Of a stretch of 23,946 bases of DNA, positions 8,286-15,841 are shown piece by piece. The translations under genes were made by a program, and so were the position numbers. Position 1 is the stretch's first letter; the number at the start of each line of letters is the position of its first letter. Location of the stretch: the NCBI GenBank assembly GCA_039984715.1, contig JBDWUA010000022.1:1-23946 (forward strand). The letters run 5' to 3'. The notes under the pieces are model-generated. The model did not search any database, was not told the origin of the DNA, and worked only from the letters and a program-made list of their open reading frames with translations. The stretch comes from JABSSA01 sp039984715 (GTDB taxonomy: Bacteria > Pseudomonadota > Alphaproteobacteria > Rhodobacterales > Rhodobacteraceae).

Positions 8286-8382
8286 TCGGGGCTGCCTTTT
8301 GGGAAGCAGCGGGGCGAACCAAGCCTCTGATAGCATTTAGTAAAATCGAAAACTAAGCCAAATGAACCTAGTTTTGCGTACG
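8286..8382 (+). repeat. Dispersed repeat, copy 1 (near the tniQ-like pseudogene)
   Basis: It begins with TCGGGGCTGCCTTTT (8286-8300), identical to 21662-21676. After a variable middle, the block 8327-8382 aligns without gaps to 21692-21747 (45 of 56 identical by my count), ending in an exact CTAGTTTTGCGTACG. It occupies the space between the IS6 right end and the tniQ-like pseudogene. It has no coding potential. It may be a transposase-binding region or end of a tni-type transposon, or another mobile or host repeat. The origin is inferred. Confidence 0.65.
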
Positions 8383-8430
8383 AATCCATGTTTTGAAGCC
8401 ATTCTGCAAAAGCCAATGGAATAAGGGTGA

Positions 8431-9328
8431 AAGGCGCACTCGTCTAAACGCTTAGATCGCTACGACATTGCAGGGTTGATCGCTAAAGTGGATCTGCCAT
8501 CCCTCGTGGAGAAGGCAGCGCACAAGGCGACCACAATCACAAGCTTTGACATCTGGCTCGACAAGCGCTTAACCGGGGGCACCGACGAAACTTGGTTAGC
8601 TAAAATACCTATCGGACATGCGGCAAAATTCTGCGTGCTCCTCGGGGATGAACTTGCCCGGCTGGACGAACATCACCCAAGCCACTATTGCCACCAAGAA
8701 GCCCTCGCGCGCGCTTGGTTTTGACGCCGCAAGTGCCGGTGAGGCGCCAATTTTACAAGCGAGGAGCAATCTGGCCACACTGGCGCAAAACCACTCAGAC
8801 AAGCCTAAAAGGGCCTTCGGTCGTTTGTACAGCTGGCTGTCGCACGACACGAAGAACGACCCTGATTGCGATCTTTTCCGAGATCTGATGCGGGAGGTCA
8901 TTCTACAGAATTGGCCATTTGGCGCAGGCTAAACCATACTGGGAGAAACCCTGAACAGGCGCCGGCTTCACTCTGTCACCTCCGCAGCGGCTGACCTCGA
9001 TGTCGGTCCCGATATCATGAGACGTTTGCTGATCTCAAAGAACCATATCGCCGCTGGCGACCCTCGCCCAAACACGCGTTTGACCGTCAAGGCCGAGGTG
9101 ATCACGCGAGTGCAAAAAGACATCGCCAGCCTCGTCGGAATCGGCGAGATGCGTAAGTCCATGAATGTCACAGTCTCGCAATTCAAGGCGTTGGTCGATG
9201 GCGGGTTAATTAAGCCAGCGCGACATGCGGTCTCGCAACGTCAGCCATGGGATCCGAAGGATGGTCAACAGCTTCTCGTGAGACTGTTGGTCGACGCCTG
9301 GGATTTAAAGAGCGGCAACCTGACTTGA
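8431..9328 (+). pseudogene. Decayed tniQ-like transposition gene (5' truncated, frameshift, stop)
   Basis: Three blocks join into one protein-like reading. Block 1 (8431 to about 8715) reads RLDRYDIAGLIAKVDLPSLV, then TITSFDIWLDKRL and GHAAKFCVLLGDELA. Near 8705-8720 the frame shifts by one base and continues as RALGFDAASAGEAPILQ, KPKRAFGRLYSWL and FRDLMREVILQNWPFGAG. A TAA at 8930-8932 interrupts, then the same frame goes on as TILGETLNRRRLHSVTSAA and LVGIGEMRKSMNVTVSQFKA to 9328. The FRDL..EVILQNWP..AG...LG....RRRLHSV pattern resembles the C-terminal half of TniQ proteins of Tn5053-type elements in Rhodobacterales. The N-terminal zinc-binding part is missing; the frame opens just after a TGA at 8428. 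The TniQ call is from memory of family patterns, so moderately sure. Confidence 0.65.
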
Positions 9329-9339
9329 TATGTCTCAAC

Positions 9340-9747
9340 TCAGTGACTTGACGCTAAATCTGCAGATGTCGCAGCAGGATCATGCGAGGTGTTCCAGTAG
9401 CGTGGATCGTTTTCGTGTATTGAGATGACCGGCTCCGACGTCACTCCCGCAGATGTCATCGCGGCGCGGACAGACGAACTGTTGACGAAAGCCAATGCTG
9501 CTTCTTCGCTGGTCCACTCGAAAATCCCGATAACCGAATTTGGAAAGGTCGGCATAGTCAGGATCTCAAACTGCAGCTCGCCTGCGTCTTGCCGAATTGA
9601 GATGCCGCCATCGAATACCTCGCGCCATGCGGCGATGTCCGCAACGTCATGCTGGACCATCATCCAGGCAGGCTCTGTGGTCGGTCCTGCGGCAGCAGGT
9701 TGAACGGTGGCGAGCATTAGGATCGCCCCAAGGTGAAATCGTTTCAT
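9340..9747 (-). CDS. Small exported protein, ABM/ferredoxin-like fold candidate
   Basis: 135 residues from ATG 9747 (MKRFHLGAILMLATVQPAAA is a signal peptide). A GGAG ribosome site sits 7 bases before this ATG, which decides it over an ATG four codons upstream. The mature part reads AWMMVQHDVADIAAWREVFD, then VIGIFEWTSEEAALAFVNSS and MTSAGVTSEP. This is the alternating strand-helix pattern of dimeric alpha-beta barrel proteins (antibiotic-biosynthesis-monooxygenase-like), here sent to the periplasm. No catalytic residue can be named. It follows the two sulfotransferase-like genes on the same strand (66-bp gap) and converges on the tniQ-like pseudogene, whose end is 12 bp away. The function is unknown. 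Confidence 0.75.
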   Translation of the reverse strand: MKRFHLGAILMLATVQPAAAGPTTEPAWMMVQHDVADIAAWREVFDGGISIRQDAGELQFEILTMPTFPNSVIGIFEWTSEEAALAFVNSSSVRAAMTSAGVTSEPVISIHENDPRYWNTSHDPAATSADLASSH

Positions 9748-9813
9748 GTATAACTCCATGTCAAAGGCTTATTGAAGGTTCGGTGTTCTTCGCTGGCTCA
9801 GCGAGGGGGACCC

Positions 9814-10455
9814 TCAATCGGCTGGTTCTTCCTCAAAGTTGTCCCAGAACTCGCCGCGCCCGTTGCTGCTTGGGAATGGTGTTGCTGGGACCAGAACATT
9901 GAGAAAATCGCACAATGGATCCCAACCATCGGATGGCGTGAACACCAACAGGCGGTCGGCTGGTACGAGCTCGCGCACCAGTCGGTTGTTCTTCCGGTAA
10001 GCTGTCAGCGCCATGTCCTTGTCTGGCAGGCCACCGAATGTGTCATCGATGTAGAACGGCGTCAGCTTTACGAAGATGTCCTGGATGTGCTGCGGCATGT
10101 TCCGGGTCAGGCGCTGATGATTGGCCCATACCTTCAGCACTGTTTTGCTGAAGCTGGCCCACCAATCCTCTTCAGGGCGTTCAGTATGGAGCACTTTGGC
10201 ATCGGGAAACGCATGGACGGTCTGTTGCCACACGCGGCCACCGGGAAAGTCGACCTGCGCGCAGTAGCCTTCGAAGACGGCGTCCCATGCGATGGGCTCA
10301 CAGCGCGCGACCTGGCACCATTTTTCCACTTGGGCTGGGTTTGCGAACAGCTCCATCATGTGATGACACGGGCCAAAGCCTAGGGCCTCAAGGGCCGTCT
10401 TCGTTGACAAGGTGCCGGTGCGGCTCATTCCGGTTCCGATGATCTTCAGGGGCAT
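9814..10455 (-). CDS. Sulfotransferase-like protein, paralogue B
   Basis: 213 residues starting at ATG 10455, with AGGAAAGGAAG just upstream. A longer reading to 10806 has no family support. The N-terminus IIGTGMSRTGTLSTKTALEA is a P-loop-like 5'-phosphosulfate-binding motif, and LGFGPCHHM follows. The C-terminal half holds AYRKNNRLVRELVPADRLLV and DGWDPLCDFLNV, then the closing FPSSNGRGEFW. This pattern matches the short bacterial sulfotransferase family (Sulfotransfer_4-like). Such enzymes transfer sulfate from PAPS; the acceptor here is unknown. It is a clear paralogue of the gene upstream (10670-11305), sharing TALEALGFGPCHHM-like and HTERPE.WWAS motifs, so a tandem duplication. Cytoplasmic, no signal peptide. 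Confidence 0.85.
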   Translation of the reverse strand: MPLKIIGTGMSRTGTLSTKTALEALGFGPCHHMMELFANPAQVEKWCQVARCEPIAWDAVFEGYCAQVDFPGGRVWQQTVHAFPDAKVLHTERPEEDWWASFSKTVLKVWANHQRLTRNMPQHIQDIFVKLTPFYIDDTFGGLPDKDMALTAYRKNNRLVRELVPADRLLVFTPSDGWDPLCDFLNVLVPATPFPSSNGRGEFWDNFEEEPAD

Positions 10456-10621
10456 TGAGACTTCCTTTCCTGTTTCGTTGTCTGTTGCTTTCAGGAGGCC
10501 GCTGGGGATCAGTCGGTGACAGGTCCTGGAGCCGTCACCGCCTTTTTTGTAGGCATTCCATTTCAGCGATAAGGTGGGCTTACCGATTTGCGCGCGTCGA
10601 AGAGCCAGAGAAGATCGCAAA

Positions 10622-10671
10622 GACCGATTGCAAAAATGCCTGCTGCTCATGCAACGCTGCTGCAATCGGTC
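10622..10671 (-). terminator. Stem-loop between the two sulfotransferase-like genes
   Basis: The arms GACCGATTGCA (10622-10632) and TGCAATCGGTC (10661-10671) are perfect reverse complements of 11 bp around a 28-base loop. The stem begins inside the stop codon of paralogue A. On the minus strand it is followed by TTTGCG, a weak U-tract, so partial termination or message protection is possible. The remaining gap to paralogue B (about 165 bp) is large for an operon and could hold its own promoter. Confidence 0.6.
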
Positions 10672-11305
10672 AGGCGACGGTGGGTTCTCCACCGAAATGC
10701 GCCCAGAACTCGTCGCGCGCATGACTGCGGGGGAAGTCTCCTTCCGGCACGTCCACCTCAAGGAAACGGCACAACGGTTCCCAACCATCTGTTGGTGTGA
10801 ACACAAGCAACCGATCCGCTGAAATCATGTCGCGAACCTTTTCGTTGTTGCGCCGGTAGGCCTTGATCGCAGTCGCCTCATCGGTGCCGCCGATCAGATC
10901 TTGGACGACGATCTTGTCCATTGTGTCGAAAATTTCGGCGATGGGAGGCGGCAGATCCAGTTTTGTGCGATGGACCCAGAACTTGTTGATCGTGCCGGAA
11001 TAACTTGCCCACCAGGCATCCTCGGGTCGCTCAGTGTGTAAGATCTTGGCCTCCGGGAACGCGATTGACAGTTCGGGCCAGACGGCAGCGCCGGGGAAGT
11101 CAGCTTGGGCGTTGTAGCCCGCAAAGGCTTCCGCCCAGTCGACTTTGGCTCTATCCGCAAGGGCTTTCCAATAAGCGGGCTGATCGGGATTCTCCATGAC
11201 CTCGGTCATGTGGTGGCACGGGCCAAAGCCCAACGCCTCAAGGGCGATCTTTGTGGACATGGTGCCGGTCCGGCCAAATCCAGACCCTATGATTTGAAGT
11301 GACAT
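10670..11305 (-). CDS. Sulfotransferase-like protein, paralogue A
   Basis: 211 residues from ATG 11305, chosen because AGGAAG lies 7-8 bases upstream; a TTG two codons earlier is less likely. It opens MSLQIIGSGFGRTGTMSTK, the P-loop-like 5'-phosphosulfate-binding motif, followed by ALEALGFGPCHHMTEV. The C-terminal part has AYRRNNEKVRDMISADRLLV and DGWEPLCRFLEVDVP, then FPRSHARDEFW. These match the family features of paralogue B in the same order. The acceptor substrate is unknown. It is first of the minus-strand set (A, B, small exported protein) and divergent from the winged-helix/TPR regulator across 279 bp. Confidence 0.85.
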   Translation of the reverse strand: MSLQIIGSGFGRTGTMSTKIALEALGFGPCHHMTEVMENPDQPAYWKALADRAKVDWAEAFAGYNAQADFPGAAVWPELSIAFPEAKILHTERPEDAWWASYSGTINKFWVHRTKLDLPPPIAEIFDTMDKIVVQDLIGGTDEATAIKAYRRNNEKVRDMISADRLLVFTPTDGWEPLCRFLEVDVPEGDFPRSHARDEFWAHFGGEPTVA

Positions 11306-11470
11306 TACCAACTTCCTATTGCGGGATGATCGATTGTTCAGAACCGTATGCGTCAGTGCAGAAAGGCTTCGCTATACGGTGACCTAAAAAGTTATAAAAC
11401 GACCGCATGACGCAGAGCGACGGCAGCCCCAGCGGGGATTAGATGCAGTCGCCGGTTGGAGTTTCAACGA

Positions 11471-11480
11471 CGTTCGAACG
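11471..11480. promoter_or_regulatory. 10-bp palindrome in the divergent spacer
   Basis: CGTTCGAACG is a perfect palindrome between the sulfotransferase-like genes and the divergent regulator gene, 105 bp before the regulator start. It could be an operator. Ten bases is short, so this is weak. Confidence 0.25.
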
Positions 11481-11584
11481 CACGCTGGACTCCGGGCTAC
11501 CTATAGTATTTTGGCACCCAACCAATTTTGTGATGAAAATCCATCAGTTGCAGTGTAGCCTTGTGAGCAGGAGCATTTTATCCA

Positions 11585-13153
11585 GTGAACGAAGACAGCA
11601 TTTATTTCTCTGATTTCGTCCTTAACCGGGGGGCACGGCAAGTGCGGCGCGGCAAAGACATCTTGCCTGTTGGCGCACGGGCTTTTGATGTGCTGGAAGT
11701 CCTGATTTCACAGAATAATAGAATTGTGAGCCGGGCGGACATCCTTGACGCCGTTTGGCCCGACACGGTGGTTGGTGACAATAACCTGAATGTTCAAGTA
11801 GCGAACCTTCGGCAAGTTTTTGGGACTAACGCTATTGTTACGATTCCAAGGCGTGGCCTTCGTTTCGCGCTTGATATTTCGACAGAATCCGAGACGCTGA
11901 CACTCCCTGATGGCCCATCGGTCGTGGTCTTGCCTTTCTCAAACCTGGGCGGGGATCCGGAACTGGTATGGATGGCCGAGGGGTTTGCAGAAGACATCAC
12001 AACTGATCTCTCGCGTTTCAAAGATCTTTTCGTTGTCGCCCGAAACTCGGCAGCCGTTTATCGCGAGACGCCGCGCGATCTGCGTCGCATCGCGCGCGAT
12101 CTTGGCGTACGCTACGTGGTAGAGGGCAGCGTGCGCGCCACACCCTTACAGGTTCGCGTGACCGCACGGTTGATCGATGCAACCAACGGGGGACAGGTCT
12201 GGGCAGAAAACTACGACCGCACGATAGATGCGCATTTTGAAACCCAAGCGGCTGTCGCAAGCGCGATTGTCTCGTCTCTTACGCCGCAGATAGAACGCGC
12301 CGAGGCGGACCGTACACGGTTCACGGAACTGGGCGATTTGACGGCCCATGGTTTCGCACGCCAAGGATGGGACGCGATTTCTTCGGAAGAAATGCGTTAT
12401 GACAGCGGCCCCCGTGACAGGGCCGCGGTGCTGGCCCGACAGGCATTGTCTCTTGAGCCGGGCTCAAGCCTTGCGTACCGGACTTTGGCTTGGGTCGCTT
12501 GGTGGACGGTTTATCATGACACGACGGCCTCTATCACTGATACGATTGCCGACGGTATCGCGGCAGCTTCCCGCGCGATTTCCATTGATCCACTGGACCA
12601 TCACGCGCATCGGCTGCGCGCCCAACTGAATTTTATGAAAGGCGACGCCCAGTCTGGTTTGGTCCAGCTGCGCGAAGCGCATGACATCAACCCGAACTGC
12701 GCCTTGACGTCGAGCTGGCTTGGCTTTTACGAGGCAGTCAACGGCGACATGACCAAAGGCGTGGCATTGACCGAAGCAGGATTGCGTCGCAGCCCGCGCG
12801 ATCCGGCACGGGGTTCCATGCTATGCGCTTTGGGTTTTGCACAGTTTGCGGCAGGCAATTACGGGGCCGCCGTGGCCGCAGCGGAAACGGCCCTTGTCCA
12901 AGCCGCCGATAGTGCAACGGCCCTTATTTTGGGGGCTATCGCCAACGTCGGAGCGGGCCGAAACGATCGGGCCGCTGTGCTTTTTCAGCAAGTTGCACGA
13001 ACCGCACCGAAGCTGGTCGATGCGCGTCTCTCCGGGCGTTGGCTGAGTTCCAATTCAGACTACCAAAAGCGGGCGCATACCTTTTTCCAGGTTGCTGCCG
13101 GGCATGTCCCCTCTAAGGCCGCGGACGCTTTGCTTGAAGGCAATAATTTATAA
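11585..13153 (+). CDS. Winged-helix / TolB-like / TPR one-component regulator
   Basis: 522 residues in three parts. Residues about 1-98 form an OmpR/CadC-type winged helix DNA-binding domain (DILPVGARAFDVLEVLISQ, VSRADILDAVWPD, NLNVQVANLRQVFG). Residues about 110-245 resemble the TolB/FlgO-like region seen in many such regulators (VVVLPFSNLGGDPELVWMAE, DLGVRYVVEGSVRA, GGQVWAENYDR). The remainder is a run of TPR-like helix pairs (ALSLEPGSSLAYRTLAWVAW, AISIDPLDHHAHRLRAQL). No membrane segment is evident, unlike CadC. The start is GTG 11585; AGGAG is 13 bases upstream, so the start is a little uncertain. Position suggests control of the divergent sulfotransferase-like genes or the downstream methyltransferase. 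The signal sensed is unknown. Confidence 0.88.
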   Translation: MNEDSIYFSDFVLNRGARQVRRGKDILPVGARAFDVLEVLISQNNRIVSRADILDAVWPDTVVGDNNLNVQVANLRQVFGTNAIVTIPRRGLRFALDISTESETLTLPDGPSVVVLPFSNLGGDPELVWMAEGFAEDITTDLSRFKDLFVVARNSAAVYRETPRDLRRIARDLGVRYVVEGSVRATPLQVRVTARLIDATNGGQVWAENYDRTIDAHFETQAAVASAIVSSLTPQIERAEADRTRFTELGDLTAHGFARQGWDAISSEEMRYDSGPRDRAAVLARQALSLEPGSSLAYRTLAWVAWWTVYHDTTASITDTIADGIAAASRAISIDPLDHHAHRLRAQLNFMKGDAQSGLVQLREAHDINPNCALTSSWLGFYEAVNGDMTKGVALTEAGLRRSPRDPARGSMLCALGFAQFAAGNYGAAVAAAETALVQAADSATALILGAIANVGAGRNDRAAVLFQQVARTAPKLVDARLSGRWLSSNSDYQKRAHTFFQVAAGHVPSKAADALLEGNNL

Positions 13154-13216
13154 CTTTTTAGGTCAGCTTATAGCGAGGCCGCTTTGTCCTCGCGCATACG
13201 GTACTGAAAGTTCGAT

Positions 13217-13237
13217 TGTCCCGTCAAAGACGGGGCA
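13217..13237 (+). promoter_or_regulatory. Short stem-loop before the methyltransferase gene
   Basis: TGTCCCGTC pairs with GACGGGGCA (one G-U) around an AAA loop, 27 bases before the methyltransferase ATG and 64 after the regulator stop. No T-run follows, so it is more likely a message-level element or weak terminator than a strong terminator. Confidence 0.5.
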
Positions 13238-13263
13238 GCCGACGTTCCTAGGGGATCAGTACG

Positions 13264-14073
13264 ATGGCGAATACGATTGAATTGGCAAGAACAGGTGAAA
13301 CGAATGGGCGTATCTGGGGCCTGCGGGCAGCAGATTGGGCCGCCATTCAAGAGCCGCAATGCGCCCCGGCTTACCATGCGGTTTTCGAGAAGGGCGAAGT
13401 GCGCTCTGGTACACGGCTGCTAGACGCGGGTTGTGGCTCTGGTGTGGCCCTAAGCCTTGCCGCTAAGCTTGGCGCTGACGTGTCTGGATTTGACGCCTCT
13501 GCGGCACTGTTGGCCATTGCGCGCGACCGTCTGCCTGACGCGCCCTTCAAGGAAGGCGATCTTGAGGACCTGCCCTTTGACGACAGCAGCTTCGACGTTG
13601 TGACAGGTTTCAACTCCTTTCAATATGCAGCCGACCCTATCGCTGCATTGAAAGACGCGCGGCGCGTGTGCAAACCCGGTGGCCGGGTGTTTGTTATGAC
13701 ATGGGGGGATCCAGCGGGCATGGAGGCCGCGGCCCTTGTTGCTGCGCTCAAACCTTTGCTGCCCCCGCCACCTCCGGGTGCAGGCGGACCTTTCGCCTTG
13801 TCAGAGCCGGGTCGGTTGGAAGACCTGGCAACCTCAGCAGGTCTGACCGCGCTGGAGGTATTCGATGTGCAGGCCCCGTGGCAGTATCCGGATCTGGATA
13901 CAGCACAAAGGGCTCTTGGGTCGTCTGGTGTTGCGGCAAAAGCGGCCGAGATTTCAGGACAGGACGCACTGGATGCCGCCCATGCAGCAGCCCTTGCGCC
14001 GTTCCGACAGGCGGACGGCAGCTATACGGTCGGTGCTTCGTTTCGGGTTCTTATGGCAGGCAATAACGACTGA
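13264..14073 (+). CDS. Class I SAM-dependent methyltransferase
   Basis: 269 residues. Motif I for S-adenosylmethionine binding is LLDAGCGSGVALSLAAKLG (about residues 56-74), followed by VSGFDASAALLAIARDRLPD (acidic end of strand 2), GDLEDLPFDDSSFDVVTGFN (motif II/III region) and VCKPGGRVFVMTWG. This is the UbiE/Methyltransf_11 arrangement. The C-terminal part, with a PPPPPGAGGPF stretch, is presumably the acceptor-binding cap. AGGGGA lies 9 bases before the ATG. It follows the regulator on the same strand (110-bp gap with a small hairpin). The substrate cannot be predicted. Confidence 0.9.
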   Translation: MANTIELARTGETNGRIWGLRAADWAAIQEPQCAPAYHAVFEKGEVRSGTRLLDAGCGSGVALSLAAKLGADVSGFDASAALLAIARDRLPDAPFKEGDLEDLPFDDSSFDVVTGFNSFQYAADPIAALKDARRVCKPGGRVFVMTWGDPAGMEAAALVAALKPLLPPPPPGAGGPFALSEPGRLEDLATSAGLTALEVFDVQAPWQYPDLDTAQRALGSSGVAAKAAEISGQDALDAAHAAALAPFRQADGSYTVGASFRVLMAGNND

Positions 14074-14166
14074 CTTTTCCATGGGGAGCAGCGGGCGGTC
14101 GCGTGACACAGCATGATCATCGCTTTTCCGCTGACCCTTCAATGAAGACAAATCACGGAGTATTTA

Positions 14167-14643
14167 ATGACCCACATTCTACATATCGCCGCCATTGCTT
14201 TTGCAACGTTCGGAACGGGCGCTGCGACGCTGTCAGTGATGAATGAAGACATTCCCGACTTGGCAATCCCAGAAGGCAATTGGGCGGCAACAGGTGCGCT
14301 TGACGGCATGACGTTCCAGGTAAGTGGCAAAGACGTGGACCGTGGTGCAGAACTGACGGACGAAATCGTCTTTCGCGATGGTACATTTCAGTCAACCGAT
14401 TGCGAAGAATACTGCAATTTCGGCTGGTCGAATTATCAAACTAAAGAAGTGGACGGTGTTATTCATTTTACCGCTACGGCCCTCTGTCCTGATGCCCCCC
14501 ATACCGTCGTTTGGTATGGTACAATCTCTGGCGATGAGGCGAGCATAGACGTGACATGGACGACGCGACGTTGGTACTGGACCAATCAGATGCGCATTCA
14601 GGGGACGGGCACAGCGTTGCCACCAGAGGCGGTGACCAGCTGA
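14167..14643 (+). CDS. Exported protein of unknown function
   Basis: 158 residues, not recognised. The first 20 residues (MTHILHIAAIAFATFGTGAA) look like a signal peptide or short anchor. The mature part is Trp- and Thr-rich with a beta-strand pattern (WAATGALDGMTFQVSG, SIDVTWTTRRWYW) and three cysteines (STDCEEYCNFGW, TALCPDAPH), compatible with a disulfide in the periplasm. It could be a small beta-barrel/lipocalin-like domain, but this is only an impression. CGGAG lies 7-8 bases before the ATG. The next gene starts 4 bp after its stop, so the two are probably translated together. Confidence 0.75.
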   Translation: MTHILHIAAIAFATFGTGAATLSVMNEDIPDLAIPEGNWAATGALDGMTFQVSGKDVDRGAELTDEIVFRDGTFQSTDCEEYCNFGWSNYQTKEVDGVIHFTATALCPDAPHTVVWYGTISGDEASIDVTWTTRRWYWTNQMRIQGTGTALPPEAVTS

Positions 14644-14647
14644 ATCA

Positions 14648-15310
14648 ATGCAGTCGAAGTCGCCGGCCCTGACGATACCTGCGTTAACGCTCAGGTTCTG
14701 CATCCTGATCGCATTCATTGTGCTTGCCACGTCGGGTGTGCACATGATCCGCGAAGCGCTTGATCTGCAAATCAGGCCGGACAACGAACAGCAGGTTCAC
14801 AAGGCGATCATGATAGGCGCCGTCGCCTATGTCTCGCTTCTGGCGATACCTTTCGTGCCTGGGGCAGAGATCGGGATCGCGCTGCTTTCAGGGTTTGGCG
14901 CGGCGATTGCGCCTTTGATTTTTGTTTGCACGATTGCGGCGATGATGCTGGCCTTTACGATTGGTCGCTTTTTGCCCATCGCAGCGCTCGAGAGGCTTTT
15001 GCGGGCCCTAAGGCTGCGGCGTGCGGCTGATCTGGTTGCCCGCGCGGCCCCATTGTCAAAGGATGACCGCATCGCGATGCTGCTGGAAGGCCAGTCAAAG
15101 CGATTTCTTCCGCTCGCTTTGCGCTACCGCTATGTTGCGTTGGCTATTGCGTTGAATACGCCGGGTAATTCGATCATCGGCGGTGGCGGCGGCATCATGA
15201 TCCTCGCTGGGCTAAGCGGAATTTTTACACCGCGATCAACCTTCGTCACAATAATCATTGCAGTATCCCCTGTGCCTTTTGCGGTATTCTATCTTGGCCT
15301 TGGGCTCTAG
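14648..15310 (+). CDS. VTT/DedA (TVP38/SNARE-associated)-like membrane protein
   Basis: 220 residues with about five hydrophobic segments. The central part reads AYVSLLAIPFVPGAEIGIAL then ATFGAA-like and MMLAFTIGRFLP, resembling the re-entrant PFxPG...E and G...AFxIGR features of the VTT domain in DedA/TVP38 proteins. The C-terminal part has ALNTPGNSIIGGGGGIMILA, comparable to the second conserved stretch (N.PG....GGGG.I). DedA-type proteins act in lipid carrier flipping and envelope homeostasis. The start is 4 bp after the preceding stop. Its TAG stop overlaps the TAG of the convergent OsmC-like gene in a CTAG. Confidence 0.7.
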   Translation: MQSKSPALTIPALTLRFCILIAFIVLATSGVHMIREALDLQIRPDNEQQVHKAIMIGAVAYVSLLAIPFVPGAEIGIALLSGFGAAIAPLIFVCTIAAMMLAFTIGRFLPIAALERLLRALRLRRAADLVARAAPLSKDDRIAMLLEGQSKRFLPLALRYRYVALAIALNTPGNSIIGGGGGIMILAGLSGIFTPRSTFVTIIIAVSPVPFAVFYLGLGL

Positions 15311-15747
15311 GGATCAACCCCATCGATTGCGACGTATTCCTTACCGCGCAGGACACGGTGCCGAATGGTGTTTTGTTGGCCGGGGGCTTGTTCCAGAAAA
15401 CACTCTTTCTGCGCGGCTTTGACCAAAGCGACCGTGCCCTCAAAGGAGTTCGGGCTGTCAATCGACACATCGAACTCAAACGAATGTGGCGCAGTTTCGT
15501 ACACCCGGTCCGCCTTTTGCCAGTCCCACACGACGCGGGTTTCGACGCGCAGATCGCTTAGAGTGACATCCAGACGTTTGGCAAAGGCGCGAATTTGCGT
15601 CATCAGACACCCGGTCAATCTGGCCACGAACAGCGCAAGGGGTGGCGGAGCAGAGGCATCGCCGCCGTGAAATGTGCCCTCATCAGTGGCAAGCTCAAAG
15701 CTTTCATGGAACGGTTTGACCATCTCGACGGTCAGTTCGTTACGCAT
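15307..15747 (-). CDS. OsmC-family protein
   Basis: 146 residues from ATG 15747 (MRNELTVEMVKPFHESFELA); a GTG three codons upstream is possible. The OsmC fold features are GGDASAPPPLALFVARLTGC, with the first redox cysteine at the end, and later AAQKECFLEQA with the second cysteine. Many OsmC proteins use this Cys pair to reduce organic peroxides, but others have drifted to other roles; the fused pattern PLALF.A.LTGCL is typical. It is last in the TRAP/cyclase direction, separated from the cyclase gene by 93 bp containing a heptamer tandem repeat. It is convergent with the VTT-like gene. Confidence 0.82.
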   Translation of the reverse strand: MRNELTVEMVKPFHESFELATDEGTFHGGDASAPPPLALFVARLTGCLMTQIRAFAKRLDVTLSDLRVETRVVWDWQKADRVYETAPHSFEFDVSIDSPNSFEGTVALVKAAQKECFLEQAPGQQNTIRHRVLRGKEYVAIDGVDP

Positions 15748-15808
15748 TTTGCCCACGGCGGTGCCTGCAGATCAACCCTACGGTTGCCATCAAGATCCGC
15801 CACACCGC

Positions 15809-15841
15809 GCAATGTGCAATGTGCAATGTGCAATGTGCAAT
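15809..15841 (-). repeat. Heptanucleotide tandem repeat (GCAATGT, 4.7 units)
   Basis: Four exact GCAATGT units (15809-15836) plus GCAAT (15837-15841) run into the stop codon of the cyclase gene. On the minus strand the unit reads ACATTGC. It lies about 62-94 bp upstream of the OsmC-like start. A unit of 7 is not a multiple of 3 and slips easily during replication, so spacing between these genes may vary between strains. Confidence 0.95.
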
